This document shows positions 27,438 through 35,820 of a stretch of DNA of 64,000 bases, piece after piece (position 1 is the stretch's first letter; every line of letters begins with the position of its first letter). The translations under genes and the position numbers were made by a program. The notes beneath the pieces are model-generated. The model did not search any database and was not told the origin of the DNA. It worked only from the letters and a program-made list of their open reading frames with translations. The stretch is taken from the NCBI RefSeq assembly GCF_018881655.1, contig NZ_JACVPX010000009.1, positions 20,726 to 84,725 on the forward strand, read 5' to 3'. The stretch comes from Polynucleobacter sp. Tro8-14-1 (lineage in GTDB: Bacteria > Pseudomonadota > Gammaproteobacteria > Burkholderiales > Burkholderiaceae).

Positions 27438-29240
27438 TTATTGAACTTCTTCAGGGAAATATTTATGAATACAACGAATAGGATTTGGTGCGGCTTGACC
27501 CAGACCACAAATAGAAGCATCTACCATCACAGTTGCCAAGTCTTCTAAAGTTTCTTGGTCCCATGATTTGGCTTGCATCAATTTAGCAGCTTTACCAGTA
27601 CCTACCCGGCAAGGTGTGCACTGACCACAACTCTCATGCTCAAAGAAATGCATCACATTCAAAGCCATATCACGCGCTTTGTCTTTGTCGCTGAACACCA
27701 TCACAGCAGCAGAGCCGATAAAGCAACCGTAAGGCTGCAACGTATCGAAGTCGAGCGGAATGTCGTTCATGGTCGCAGGCAAAATACCCCCTGATGCGCC
27801 ACCAGGCAAATAGCCGTAGAACTTGTGGCCGTCCTGCATGCCACCACAGTACTCATCAATCAATTCTTGAATAGTGATGCCGGCAGGAGCCAACTTCACA
27901 CCAGGTTTATTCACGCGCCCGCTAACGCTAAAGCTTCGTAAGCCTTTGCGATCGTGACGACCAAAAGAGCTAAACCACTCAGGTCCACGCTGAACAATAT
28001 CGCGCACCCAGTACAGCGTCTCAAAGTTGTGTTCTAAGGTTGGGCGCCCAAACAATCCAACTTGGGCGATGTATGGGGGACGCATGCGCGGCTCACCGCG
28101 CTTGCCTTCAATACTTTCAATCATGGCAGATTCTTCACCGCAAATATAAGCACCAGCACCACGACGTAGTTCAATATTCGGTAATTTAAATGGTGGATTA
28201 GCTTTGAGTTTTGCTAATTCAGCTTCAAGTAACTCACGGCAGCCGTGGTACTCATCACGTAAATAGATATAGCAAGCATCAATACCAACCACGCTTGCTG
28301 CAATGAGAAGCCCTTCTAAGAAACGATGTGGATCACGCTCTAAGTAGGTGCGATCCTTAAATGTTCCTGGCTCACCTTCGTCGATGTTCACTGCCATCAA
28401 TTTAGGAGCTACTTGATCTTTCACAATGCGCCACTTACGACCCGCTGGGAATCCTGCACCGCCTAAGCCGCGCAAGCCAGAGCTTTCCATCGCCTTGATG
28501 ATGCTTTCGGCATCTTTCTTGCCGTCGAAAATTTCTTTAGCTAAAGCGTAACCACCTTTAGCGCGGTATGACTCATAGCCAACATAGTCAGGAGAGACAG
28601 CTTGCATTTCACCCTGAGGAGAAACGCCCTGCTCTGCTAAGGCAGCGGGATCAAAGACGGCATCATCTTTAGCCATTGGCTGAGTGGTGAGCTTGTTATT
28701 AACGGCTGCCTGCACTTTGTCTGTTGTTGCAAACAGAACTGGATATTGATGAACTACTGCTACAGGAGCTTGCTCGCAACGTCCCACGCATGGAGCTGCA
28801 GCAACTTTGATATTCGGATTACCTAAGATACTTGGCAACTTGGCCAATAGGTTTTGCGCCCCCGCCAATTCACAGGCAATGCCGTCACAAACGCGAATCA
28901 GAATATCCGCTACCGGATCGTTACCACGCACTACTTCAAAGTGGTGGTAGAAAGTTGCTACTTCATACACCTCTGCCATTGGCAGATTCATTTCCTTGGC
29001 TAATGCCACTAAATGTCGGTCATGCAAAGCGCGGTATTCATCATTAAGCTTGTGAAGATTTTCAATTAATAGGTCACGACGATGTGGCGCATTACCAATG
29101 AGCTGACGAACTTCAGCAACTGAAACATCATCTGCTTGACGCCCCTTCAATTTGCTCTTACGGCGAATGGTTTCCCTCAAATCATCTGCGGTTGCAACAG
29201 CAACTGCTTTGACTTCTCCAGAAGGCTTTGGATGATTCAT
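27438..29240 (-). CDS. Formate dehydrogenase beta subunit, fused NuoE-like and NuoF-like domains
   Basis: This 600-residue protein passes electrons from the alpha subunit to NAD+. The first ~200 residues are a NuoE/FdsG-like thioredoxin-fold [2Fe-2S] domain (EVYEVATFYHHFEVVRG; VCDGIACELAG; PCVGRCEQAPV). The rest is a NuoF/FdsB-like domain with the NADH/FMN site (GLRGLGGAGFPAGRKWR, NIDEGEPGTFKDR), RGAGAYICGEESAMIESIEG and the [4Fe-4S] motif CGQCTPCRVG. Separate FdsG and FdsB are the usual state in many proteobacteria; the single-chain form resembles the two-subunit FDH1 type of Methylobacterium. It is the first gene of the operon. Confidence 0.94.
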   Translation of the reverse strand: MNHPKPSGEVKAVAVATADDLRETIRRKSKLKGRQADDVSVAEVRQLIGNAPHRRDLLIENLHKLNDEYRALHDRHLVALAKEMNLPMAEVYEVATFYHHFEVVRGNDPVADILIRVCDGIACELAGAQNLLAKLPSILGNPNIKVAAAPCVGRCEQAPVAVVHQYPVLFATTDKVQAAVNNKLTTQPMAKDDAVFDPAALAEQGVSPQGEMQAVSPDYVGYESYRAKGGYALAKEIFDGKKDAESIIKAMESSGLRGLGGAGFPAGRKWRIVKDQVAPKLMAVNIDEGEPGTFKDRTYLERDPHRFLEGLLIAASVVGIDACYIYLRDEYHGCRELLEAELAKLKANPPFKLPNIELRRGAGAYICGEESAMIESIEGKRGEPRMRPPYIAQVGLFGRPTLEHNFETLYWVRDIVQRGPEWFSSFGRHDRKGLRSFSVSGRVNKPGVKLAPAGITIQELIDEYCGGMQDGHKFYGYLPGGASGGILPATMNDIPLDFDTLQPYGCFIGSAAVMVFSDKDKARDMALNVMHFFEHESCGQCTPCRVGTGKAAKLMQAKSWDQETLEDLATVMVDASICGLGQAAPNPIRCIHKYFPEEVQ

Positions 29241-29443
29241 AGTTCGTAGTCTCTAATTTTCTATTTATTGCTATTTTGTACTCAGCACCAATGCAGAGCC
29301 TTATCCCACTTTGCGCATCAAAAAACCCTGCTAAGCCAAATACTTAGCCGGTCATCAATACGCAAAATAACGCTTAATTTTGGGTTATTTAAGGTCCTAT
29401 GTCCTTGACGGCGCTCAAGGACTTTAACTAAGGGTTTACCCTA
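29241..29443. promoter_or_regulatory. Region upstream of the formate dehydrogenase operon
   Basis: These 203 bases separate the lipoprotein gene from the formate dehydrogenase operon, both minus. A perfect 8-bp stem GTCCTTGA/TCAAGGAC with a 6-base loop (29401-29422) follows the lipoprotein stop; it lacks a clear T-run, so it is a possible terminator or operator. The operon promoter should be here, but I do not see a convincing -35/-10 pair. Confidence 0.4.
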
Positions 29444-29668
29444 CTATAGGAGGGATGGTGAAGGCTGGTCGCCAGGAGGAAGTGAGTAGTCCAACTTGCG
29501 CTCATACAGTCTGGCTTTGTAGCAATCCTGGTAACCCTTGCTGCCAATTTGCCAACCAATTGATGTGCAATCGTCTTGGGCAGCCGATTCAATAGAGCCA
29601 CAGCCTACAAGGCCTAAAGCGACTAAGAATGTAATTACAGGGAGAATGGGCAATTTTGTTGAATTCAT
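29444..29668 (-). CDS. Small lipoprotein
   Basis: This is a predicted 74-residue lipoprotein: MNSTKLPILPVITFLVALGL followed by the lipobox LVGC, so lipidation is expected at the Cys near residue 23. The mature part is short and contains two more Cys (DDCTSIGWQIGSKGYQDCYK). I chose ATG 29668 because the upstream in-frame start at 29701 would overlap the end of the DUF748 gene and spoil the signal peptide. It lies 10 bp after that gene and is likely cotranscribed with it. Function unknown. Confidence 0.7.
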   Translation of the reverse strand: MNSTKLPILPVITFLVALGLVGCGSIESAAQDDCTSIGWQIGSKGYQDCYKARLYERKLDYSLPPGDQPSPSLL

Positions 29669-29678
29669 GGCCTCAAGT

Positions 29679-32099
29679 CTACTTGATTCTGATCTCAACA
29701 TCGAGAGGTATGCCCTCTTTTCCAGCCTCTACAGTCTTCACATCACCTAGCTGAATACGGTCCTTAAGACTGGGATCAGCCTTAACCATGAAGCCATAGG
29801 CCATCATCGCCCTATTTTTCGCCAATTCTTGAAGCTCGGCATCAGTGATACCTATTCCAGCGATTAATTCCTCATGCAGTTGCTCATTGCGCTTCTCGCC
29901 ATCTGGAAGTGTCAAAAGACGTTGTCCAAGCTTGATGCGCCCTATGTATTGGGCATATGCAGCTGTCAGGCCTGACTGCACTTTCGGGTCTGTAAATGAG
30001 GGGGTGGGTACCGGCTCTCCAGGGGTCAACTTAAAACCAGCATCTAGCAAAATGGCACCATCTGCCTTAGCTCTTGCAAGCTCCTTCTTGTCCTGCACAG
30101 GATCATAAGTACCGATGATCTCTAAGTTCGAGTTCGGGCGCCTCACCAAATACTCGCCAAATTTTTCTAGGCGATCTTGATCAGCAACCAGAAAGATCGT
30201 CTCTCCAGGCACTGCATTAACACCCTCTTCGCCACCCATACCCAAAATAGATGCAAGAGCTCTAAATGGTGCTGTTGCTACGTTTGTTAGAACATTACTT
30301 ATGGCCTGCCAAACCAAGCCACTGGCACTAAATTCTGGAGAGTCAACATTGCCTGCAATCCGAACCGTAACGTCAATCGTGTCATCAGAGTCTTCTAACA
30401 AAGCAATTGCTAAGCCTAGCGGTAATTTTTTGCCAGTAAAGTCCGGCACCTCATCACCCAGCACCACCTTCTTAATAATGATCTGATTACTTCCATTGAG
30501 TTCGCCATCATTGGCTTTGTAATTGAGATTGAGGTTTAGTCGTCCACTGGTAATTTGATAGCCTGCGAATGTCATGACTGCAGGATTGAAGGCAGTCAGC
30601 GGAAGGTTTCTAAAACTCATCAAGATGTCATGATTACGTCGTGGATCATCAAATGATGCTTGACCTTTTACTCGCATACTTCCCGAGCCAGCAACAACGC
30701 CATCCATCGCCACAGTGGCAAATCGACCAGGAGTATTGCTGACCCCCAAAAGAGTGGCATTGAACTTCTTCACATCCACCTTGAAGTTAGGATGCATCGC
30801 CATATCCGAAAAGTACACTTCCCCATTCTTCAGAAGAGTGGATCGAATATCCAAACTGAATGCAGAAGGATCTGCATTCTTAGAGGCAGCCACAGGCTCA
30901 GACTTTGTTTCTACTGCTGACTTAGCAAATAGCCTTCTAAAGTTTGAGAACCCTTCTTCATTAATTTCAAATTGCAGGGTTGGCGCATCAATGGCCAACT
31001 CATCTATTGAGAGGCTATTGTTGGAACCCTGTTTTGACTTAACGGATTGATATTCAAACTGACGAATATCCGCCATCTTCCAAACAATCAGTGGATTTTT
31101 TTGCCCTTTCTCTAGTATTGCTAAGTCTGCAATATGAATATCGCCCGTAACCAAATCAGTCTCACCGCCTATCTTCACGATTAGATCGGCATTCATCAGG
31201 CCACTGGTACCGATGAGCTCTTTATTAGCTGGCAATAGAGCGACGATTGGCGCGGTTGCAAGATTGTGAATTTCTAACTTGCCATTAACTGACTTCGAGC
31301 TGGTATTGAAATCCCAGTGTGAGCGTATCTCACCATCGTCCAACTTCAAGTTGAGCTGCGCGCCTAAGTTACCTGGCTGAGGATTATCCAATCCACCTGT
31401 AATAGCAACATGGCGATACGCAATAGTTTTATTGATTCCAGGTATTAATAACTGCAAGGCACCAAGATTAAAGTCGTATTGACCACGGACCCCAGTCACT
31501 AAACCATCCTTATCGTAATTGGCTACATTAAGCAACTTCATCGTAAACGGGTTGAGTGATTCTTTTAATTTGCTCGAATCATCCACCAAACTTAAAGAAG
31601 CTGAACTGACGATAAATTCATCGATCGATATTTTGAGAGGCTTCTTGAGCTCTTTGGGGTCTGTAGGAGGCATCGCCTTTTCAACGGCAGCAATCAATTC
31701 CTGCCAATTCCAGGACCCTGCGTGCATGCCCTTAGGCGGACTCTTCTCGACCAACACTTTAGGCTCTTCCAGCAAAATCTCATCAAAGCCCAGCTCCCCT
31801 ATAGCCAGCTTTGTCCACTTGAGGGTAATTGCTAGCTTTTTAAATTCCAGCAATTTAGAGCCACCTTCTTTTGCCAAGTGAAGACCATCAAGCTCCACCC
31901 TCAGCCGCAACGGAGAAAGACTGAGGTCTTGATAGGAGATCTCATAACCAATCTTGTTGCCATATTCAGTTAGGGACTTTTTAATCAAGCCAGGCAGCAA
32001 CAAATGGCTTCCCAACCAGAATAAGGCGGCTATCAGAATAAAAAGTCCCGCCAAACGCAGAGACCATCGCTTTATTCGGGGGTTTGTGAGGGAAAGCAT
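29679..32099 (-). CDS. DUF748/AsmA-like envelope protein
   Basis: This 806-residue protein has one N-terminal transmembrane helix (about 14-34, LAGLFILIAALFWLGSHLLL). It is followed by a long periplasmic beta-rich region typical of the DUF748 family, which belongs to the AsmA/TamB-like proteins (YQDLSLSPLRLRVELDGLHL; SFRNLPLTAFNPAVMTFAGY; LPLGLAIALLEDSDDTIDV). The C-terminal part (EIIGTYDPVQDKKELARAKA) resembles the end of other DUF748 proteins. Such proteins are linked to lipid transport and envelope integrity; the exact role here is unknown. Confidence 0.85.
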   Translation of the reverse strand: MLSLTNPRIKRWSLRLAGLFILIAALFWLGSHLLLPGLIKKSLTEYGNKIGYEISYQDLSLSPLRLRVELDGLHLAKEGGSKLLEFKKLAITLKWTKLAIGELGFDEILLEEPKVLVEKSPPKGMHAGSWNWQELIAAVEKAMPPTDPKELKKPLKISIDEFIVSSASLSLVDDSSKLKESLNPFTMKLLNVANYDKDGLVTGVRGQYDFNLGALQLLIPGINKTIAYRHVAITGGLDNPQPGNLGAQLNLKLDDGEIRSHWDFNTSSKSVNGKLEIHNLATAPIVALLPANKELIGTSGLMNADLIVKIGGETDLVTGDIHIADLAILEKGQKNPLIVWKMADIRQFEYQSVKSKQGSNNSLSIDELAIDAPTLQFEINEEGFSNFRRLFAKSAVETKSEPVAASKNADPSAFSLDIRSTLLKNGEVYFSDMAMHPNFKVDVKKFNATLLGVSNTPGRFATVAMDGVVAGSGSMRVKGQASFDDPRRNHDILMSFRNLPLTAFNPAVMTFAGYQITSGRLNLNLNYKANDGELNGSNQIIIKKVVLGDEVPDFTGKKLPLGLAIALLEDSDDTIDVTVRIAGNVDSPEFSASGLVWQAISNVLTNVATAPFRALASILGMGGEEGVNAVPGETIFLVADQDRLEKFGEYLVRRPNSNLEIIGTYDPVQDKKELARAKADGAILLDAGFKLTPGEPVPTPSFTDPKVQSGLTAAYAQYIGRIKLGQRLLTLPDGEKRNEQLHEELIAGIGITDAELQELAKNRAMMAYGFMVKADPSLKDRIQLGDVKTVEAGKEGIPLDVEIRIK

Positions 32100-32177
32100 C
32101 TACTTGTCTTTATAGGTCAATATCAGTAACAATGAAAATGAACGCAGAATAATAAATATACCCCCCTCAGGAGACCC

Positions 32178-32771
32178 ATGAAAACATTCCTCAAAAAACT
32201 GGCCTTATCTGTTGTGTGCCTTGCCGCTCTATCGATCGGTGGTGTTGCTATTGCCCAAAACTCTGATGGCTTTACCGATCTGATTGATGGCGTAAGTTTG
32301 AGTGGGTGGAGCATTATTGGGAGCGCCAACTGGGTCATTGGTAATGGTATTGTCGAAGGCAATAAGCCCAATGGTTTTTTAGTCAGCACTAAGACTTACA
32401 AAAACTTTGTCATCAAGGCTGAGTTTTATGCTGAGTCCAATACGAATAGCGGCATTTTCATTCGCTGCCAAGACCCTAACAAGGTGAGTCAATCCACTTG
32501 TTATGAAATCAATATTTGGGATACCCGCCCCGAACAAGCGTACGGAACCGGCGCTATTGTGGATGTTGCTAAAGTTGACCCGGTACCTAAGGCCGGTGGA
32601 CGCTGGAACACCATGGAGATTATTGCAAATGGTCCCAATTTTAAGGTCATGATGAATGGCGTTGTGACAGTGGCTAATGGTCAGGATAGCAAATATTCTG
32701 AAGGCCCTATTGCCCTGCAATCTGCTGGTGGCGTCATTAAATTTAGAAAGCTACAGATAAAGCCGCTTTAA
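32178..32771 (+). CDS. Exported DUF1080 (3-keto-disaccharide hydrolase-like) protein
   Basis: This 197-residue protein has a clear signal peptide (MKTFLKKLALSVVCLAALSI, cleavage near AIA|Q). A single concanavalin-like jelly-roll domain of the DUF1080 type follows: FTDLIDGVSLSGWSIIG, FVIKAEFYAESNTNSGIFIR, RWNTMEIIANGPNFKVMMNG, and the end GPIALQSAGGVIKFRKLQIK. A GGAG-type ribosome site precedes the ATG (tcaggagaccc). The family includes periplasmic carbohydrate-active proteins; the substrate here is unknown. It ends 2 bp from the convergent TA module. Confidence 0.85.
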   Translation: MKTFLKKLALSVVCLAALSIGGVAIAQNSDGFTDLIDGVSLSGWSIIGSANWVIGNGIVEGNKPNGFLVSTKTYKNFVIKAEFYAESNTNSGIFIRCQDPNKVSQSTCYEINIWDTRPEQAYGTGAIVDVAKVDPVPKAGGRWNTMEIIANGPNFKVMMNGVVTVANGQDSKYSEGPIALQSAGGVIKFRKLQIKPL

Positions 32772-32772
32772 A

Positions 32773-33123
32773 TTATTGAATACTGATTTCGTAGCGATCG
32801 CCACATGCCACGGGCCTCAGGGCCTTGGCCTCTTGGAGCATTTTGACCAAGCCGTAATGAGACATTGTTTTTAGCGTGCGGGATAAGTTCCCTTGCTTTC
32901 TTCCGGTAAGCTCGGCTAGCTCAGAAATCGATACAGGCTTAGTTGCTCTAATGACATGTAAAAGAGCCCTGTTTTCGTCGCTCAATACCTGCGCCAGTGA
33001 ACGCATCGAGGTAAACCATATCTTCGGATCAGATGCCTTTGGTTTTAAATCGCCCTTAGCAATGGCCAAGACGCGAGCCCGAATATCTTTTTGTGATGCA
33101 ATCCCTATTTTGATGACTTTCAT
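32773..33123 (-). CDS. Winged-helix antitoxin (HVO_A0114/TumA-like)
   Basis: This 116-residue protein has a winged helix-turn-helix in its C-terminal half (PVSISELAELTGRKQGNLSR TLK), like the MarR-type antitoxins found next to DUF6516/TumE toxins. It overlaps the preceding gene by 4 bp (33120-33123). It is the probable repressor acting at the palindrome 33484-33506. Confidence 0.78.
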   Translation of the reverse strand: MKVIKIGIASQKDIRARVLAIAKGDLKPKASDPKIWFTSMRSLAQVLSDENRALLHVIRATKPVSISELAELTGRKQGNLSRTLKTMSHYGLVKMLQEAKALRPVACGDRYEISIQ

Positions 33124-33479
33124 ATATCTTTATCTACCTTTAAGACTTTATCAACATCGACAAAAAAATCACTTAGGAGTTGGTGCGCATCCCTAAACTC
33201 ATAGACAACGCCTGGGTCACTTGAACTACGATGCCTGTGATCGAATGCCAACTTTCTACCTGAATAGCCTGATCTAAGCCTTACCGCATGAGCATTGTCA
33301 TAACCCAAAATTCGCAAGTCCTTGGGGTTGTGCAAGGTTAATGAATAGCGCACCCCGTGCGGTATTGCCTCGCCAACAGCTACCTCCCAAGCCTCAATCT
33401 TTACCCAGTAACCATCACCTTGATCAATGACCTCTTGGTGCAGATCTAAAAGAGTGATAACTCCACGATTTCCCATCAC
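33120..33479 (-). CDS. TumE/DUF6516-type toxin
   Basis: This 119-residue protein resembles the DUF6516/TumE family: VITLLDLHQEVIDQGDGYWV, VRYSLTLHNPKDLRILGYDN, FDHRHRSSSDPGVVYEFRDA. It is toxin-first and overlaps the antitoxin gene. Biochemical activity in the family is not something I can read from the sequence. The frame opens with two adjacent ATG codons at 33479 and 33476. Confidence 0.72.
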   Translation of the reverse strand: MMGNRGVITLLDLHQEVIDQGDGYWVKIEAWEVAVGEAIPHGVRYSLTLHNPKDLRILGYDNAHAVRLRSGYSGRKLAFDHRHRSSSDPGVVYEFRDAHQLLSDFFVDVDKVLKVDKDI

Positions 33480-33483
33480 TCAT

Positions 33484-33506
33484 GGTATATCACCAGATGA
33501 TATACC
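33484..33506. promoter_or_regulatory. Palindromic operator of the TumE-type module
   Basis: A perfect inverted repeat GGTATATCA-N5-TGATATACC sits 4 bp upstream of the toxin ATG. Its position fits autoregulation by the winged-helix antitoxin. Confidence 0.7.
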
Positions 33507-33536
33507 AAAAGTAACAGCCCCGCTTAAATTATGGGT

Positions 33537-33842
33537 TTATTTTGCTGGCGGAAAGCCTGCTTTTTGCTCCCACATATTATTAAATACATGGATGATTGGC
33601 TTTTCATAAACCCCTGCCTTGGTATAGGGCTCATCCTTTAACCAAGCTTCCACATCTGCCCTGCTAGGAAAGTCGATTGCGAGCAAGCTACCAACTGTAG
33701 TCTTACCGTCATCAGAAGTCATCGGTCCAGCAAAAGCCATGCGGTCAGAAAGTTGCGCCAAGTATGCGCGGTGTTCTGGACGGATTTGTACACGCAAGTC
33801 AGCAGTACCAGGCTTATCCATCAACAAAATTGCAAAGATCAT
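33537..33842 (-). CDS. YciI-family protein
   Basis: This 101-residue protein has the YciI/ferredoxin-like fold signature: MIFAILLMDKPGTADLRVQI, RPEHRAYLAQLSDRMAFAGP, GSLLAIDFPSRADVEAWLKD, and KAGVYEKPIIHVF. Family members are small cytoplasmic enzymes or accessory proteins of uncertain function. A ribosome site (agatggagaa) precedes the ATG. It is the last host gene before the integrated element. Confidence 0.88.
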   Translation of the reverse strand: MIFAILLMDKPGTADLRVQIRPEHRAYLAQLSDRMAFAGPMTSDDGKTTVGSLLAIDFPSRADVEAWLKDEPYTKAGVYEKPIIHVFNNMWEQKAGFPPAK

Positions 33843-33914
33843 ATTTTCTCCATCTTTTAATTGGTTTTATTTTTAAATCTTAATTAGCAAGATATTACGG
33901 TAAGTTCCAAAGAA

Positions 33915-33936
33915 AAAACCACCCGAAGGTGGTTTT
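33915..33936 (-). terminator. Terminator left behind by the split tRNA-Ser transcription unit
   Basis: A 9-bp perfect stem AAAACCACC-TTCG-GGTGGTTTT on the minus strand is followed by a T-rich run. It starts 9 bp past the left attachment repeat, at the spacing expected for a tRNA terminator, so before integration it probably terminated tRNA-Ser. Confidence 0.8.
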
Positions 33937-33945
33937 CTTGATACA

Positions 33946-33959
33946 TGGCGGAAGAGGCG
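33946..33959. repeat. Left attachment site (attL)
   Basis: TGGCGGAAGAGGCG is identical to the first 14 bases of the plus-strand reading of tRNA-Ser (its 3' end including CCA). Flanking bases differ on both sides. Confidence 0.85.
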
Positions 33960-34078
33960 TCCATAAATGAGCCCTCCGAAGAGCTCCACCAAAACCCTGA
34001 AGGCCTTTATCTATATAGGTTTTTTGGTTAACCACACTCCCGACTAGCCCTCTCTAACCCACTAAAATCTATGCATTC

Positions 34079-34104
34079 GTGGTGGGTACAGTGGTGGGTA
34101 GAGA
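34079..34104. repeat. Left copy of a terminal tandem motif
   Basis: Two tandem 12-bp units of the form GTGGTGGGTASA plus GA lie 15 bp upstream of the integrase start. A copy with 25 of 26 bases the same is at 61164-61189, in the same orientation. Such motifs near both ends would suit arm-type binding sites for the integrase or the AlpA-type factor. The binding role is inferred. Confidence 0.7.
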
Positions 34105-34119
34105 ATGGGGTGTTGAAGC

Positions 34120-35379
34120 TTGGAAGAAGGTAAAAAAATTAGCTTTACGGCACGAGGTCTTGTGTCAATCATAAGCCCTGGGTACCATGCTGACCCAGAA
34201 TCCAAGGGTCTATATATTCAAGTATCAAAAGGGGTAAATAGCTTTAAGCGCAGCTGGATCTTTCGCTATACCAGCCCCACCCTATTTAAAAGACGTGAAA
34301 TGGGCTTGGGCTCCTTGGAGGCTCGGTCATTAGCCGATGCGCGTCGCAAAACCCTTGAATTGCGTCAAATGGTCTTAGACGGCATTGATCCAACAGAGGA
34401 TCGCCACAAGACTCAGAGCAAGAAAATAGCTGCTATTAATAGTGGCATTACCTTTAAAGAAGCTGCTGAACTCTGTATCGAGGCCAGGAAAGCGGAATGG
34501 AAGAGCTCCAAGCACGCTGACCAATGGAGAAATACGATTGCCACCTTTGCTTATCCAGAGATTGGCAAATTACGCGTGGATCAAATCAATACCAGCCATA
34601 TTGCCAAATTGCTAGAGCAGGATATTAAGAGGAAGAATGGTGAGATTGAAGGCACCTTCTGGAATGTCCGCACAGAAACTGCCACCAGGGTCAGGCAACG
34701 TATTGAAGTTATCTTTGACTGGTGTAAGGCTCATGAATACATCAAAGGGGATAACCCGGCACGCCTAAAAGGTGCGCTAGGACATTTACTACCCAAGGCT
34801 AAAAAGATTCAGAAGAAGAGCCATCACCCAGCCCTACCGTTTCAGCGCATCGGGGAATTTGTAAAAGATCTTCGTAAACACAATGGTTATTCTGCCTTGG
34901 CATTAGAGCTATTAATTCTGACGGCCACTCGCACAAGCGAAGTTATTGAGAGCAAGTGGACTGAGTTCAATTTAGAAACTAAGGTGTGGGTAATTCCTGC
35001 GGTGCGAATGAAGGCTGGAAAAGAACATCGTGTTCCGCTAAATGCTAGAGCGATGGAAATTCTTGAACATCTAAAAACCATCAGCGTGAGTAGCTATTTA
35101 TTTCCAGGATCACTGCATAAAGAAGAGTCTCATCTTTCCAATATGGCGCTACTTTCTATGATGAGAAAGATGCCAAAGTATTCTGGATATGTTCCCCACG
35201 GCTTTAGATCAACATTTAGGGATTGGGCAGCCGAGACTACCGACTATTCAAATGAAACAGTTGAGCTAGCTTTAGCGCATACCATTAAAAATAAAGCTGA
35301 GGCTGCTTATAGGCGGCAGGATCAATTGGATAAGCGCTGCAGATTAATGGGCGAATGGGAAGAGTTTATTAATAATTAG
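34120..35379 (+). CDS. Tyrosine recombinase (P4-type integrase)
   Basis: This 419-residue integrase has an N-terminal arm-binding domain (GLYIQVSKGVNSFKRSWIFR; LGSLEARSLADARRKTLELR), a core-binding domain at about 110-200, and a catalytic domain. Catalytic residues are visible: Arg in LTATRTSEVIESKW, His-x-x-Arg in VPHGFRSTFRDWA, the second His in LALAHTIKNKAE, and the tyrosine nucleophile in AAYRRQDQ. The start is a TTG at 34120, since ATG 34105 and other nearby starts are out of frame or run into stops; a start a few codons further in is also possible. It is the likely enzyme for integration at tRNA-Ser. Confidence 0.93.
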   Translation: MEEGKKISFTARGLVSIISPGYHADPESKGLYIQVSKGVNSFKRSWIFRYTSPTLFKRREMGLGSLEARSLADARRKTLELRQMVLDGIDPTEDRHKTQSKKIAAINSGITFKEAAELCIEARKAEWKSSKHADQWRNTIATFAYPEIGKLRVDQINTSHIAKLLEQDIKRKNGEIEGTFWNVRTETATRVRQRIEVIFDWCKAHEYIKGDNPARLKGALGHLLPKAKKIQKKSHHPALPFQRIGEFVKDLRKHNGYSALALELLILTATRTSEVIESKWTEFNLETKVWVIPAVRMKAGKEHRVPLNARAMEILEHLKTISVSSYLFPGSLHKEESHLSNMALLSMMRKMPKYSGYVPHGFRSTFRDWAAETTDYSNETVELALAHTIKNKAEAAYRRQDQLDKRCRLMGEWEEFINN

Positions 35380-35483
35380 CCTTTAACGACCCACAAGCGT
35401 TAGTTAATAATCTTTAAGAAACCTCCATTGCCCCGCCAAAGCAGACATTGGACCTCTGACTAGATTCAGCCTGCGGTATGCCA

Positions 35484-35756
35484 TTAACCTTCGTGGAAAA
35501 GCAGTTTAAGGCCAATGTTCTTTGGCTCATGCGAAAGCGCTTGTAGGGCAACATCAAGTGCAGCACGTTCACCCCCTTGCAGCACTGGAAAGTGTGGTTT
35601 TGACAATGGCGCATTTTCAGAAAGGGGAACAACAGAAGCAATCCCACTGCCAAGCATTTCCCACGGCGACGAGACTACGAGATAGCTATGATAAGGAACC
35701 GGCATACCGAATTGATCTTGCTCTGCCCCAAAAAATTTCACTACAGCTTTGATCAT
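35484..35756 (-). CDS. Hypothetical protein
   Basis: This 90-residue protein (MIKAVVKFFGAEQDQFGMPV; VPLSENAPLSKPHFPVLQGG; AALDVALQALSHEPKNIGLK) belongs to no family I know. A good ribosome site (AAAGGA, 8 bp before ATG) supports translation. It sits between the convergent integrase and the OLD-type gene. It lies 64 bp downstream of the OLD-type stop in the same direction, so it might be a partner in that operon. Confidence 0.55.
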   Translation of the reverse strand: MIKAVVKFFGAEQDQFGMPVPYHSYLVVSSPWEMLGSGIASVVPLSENAPLSKPHFPVLQGGERAALDVALQALSHEPKNIGLKLLFHEG

Positions 35757-35820
35757 TGCGATTCCTTTTAGTATTGTCCAGCACCCTTATCGCTACGGCT
35801 AATTATGAGATTAATTCCAA

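Noticed and set aside
34079-34104. Tandem GTGGTGGGTASA units as a CRISPR-like or VNTR array
   Set aside because: Only two 12-bp units without spacers, but a matching copy at the other end of the element; better explained as a terminal recognition motif.
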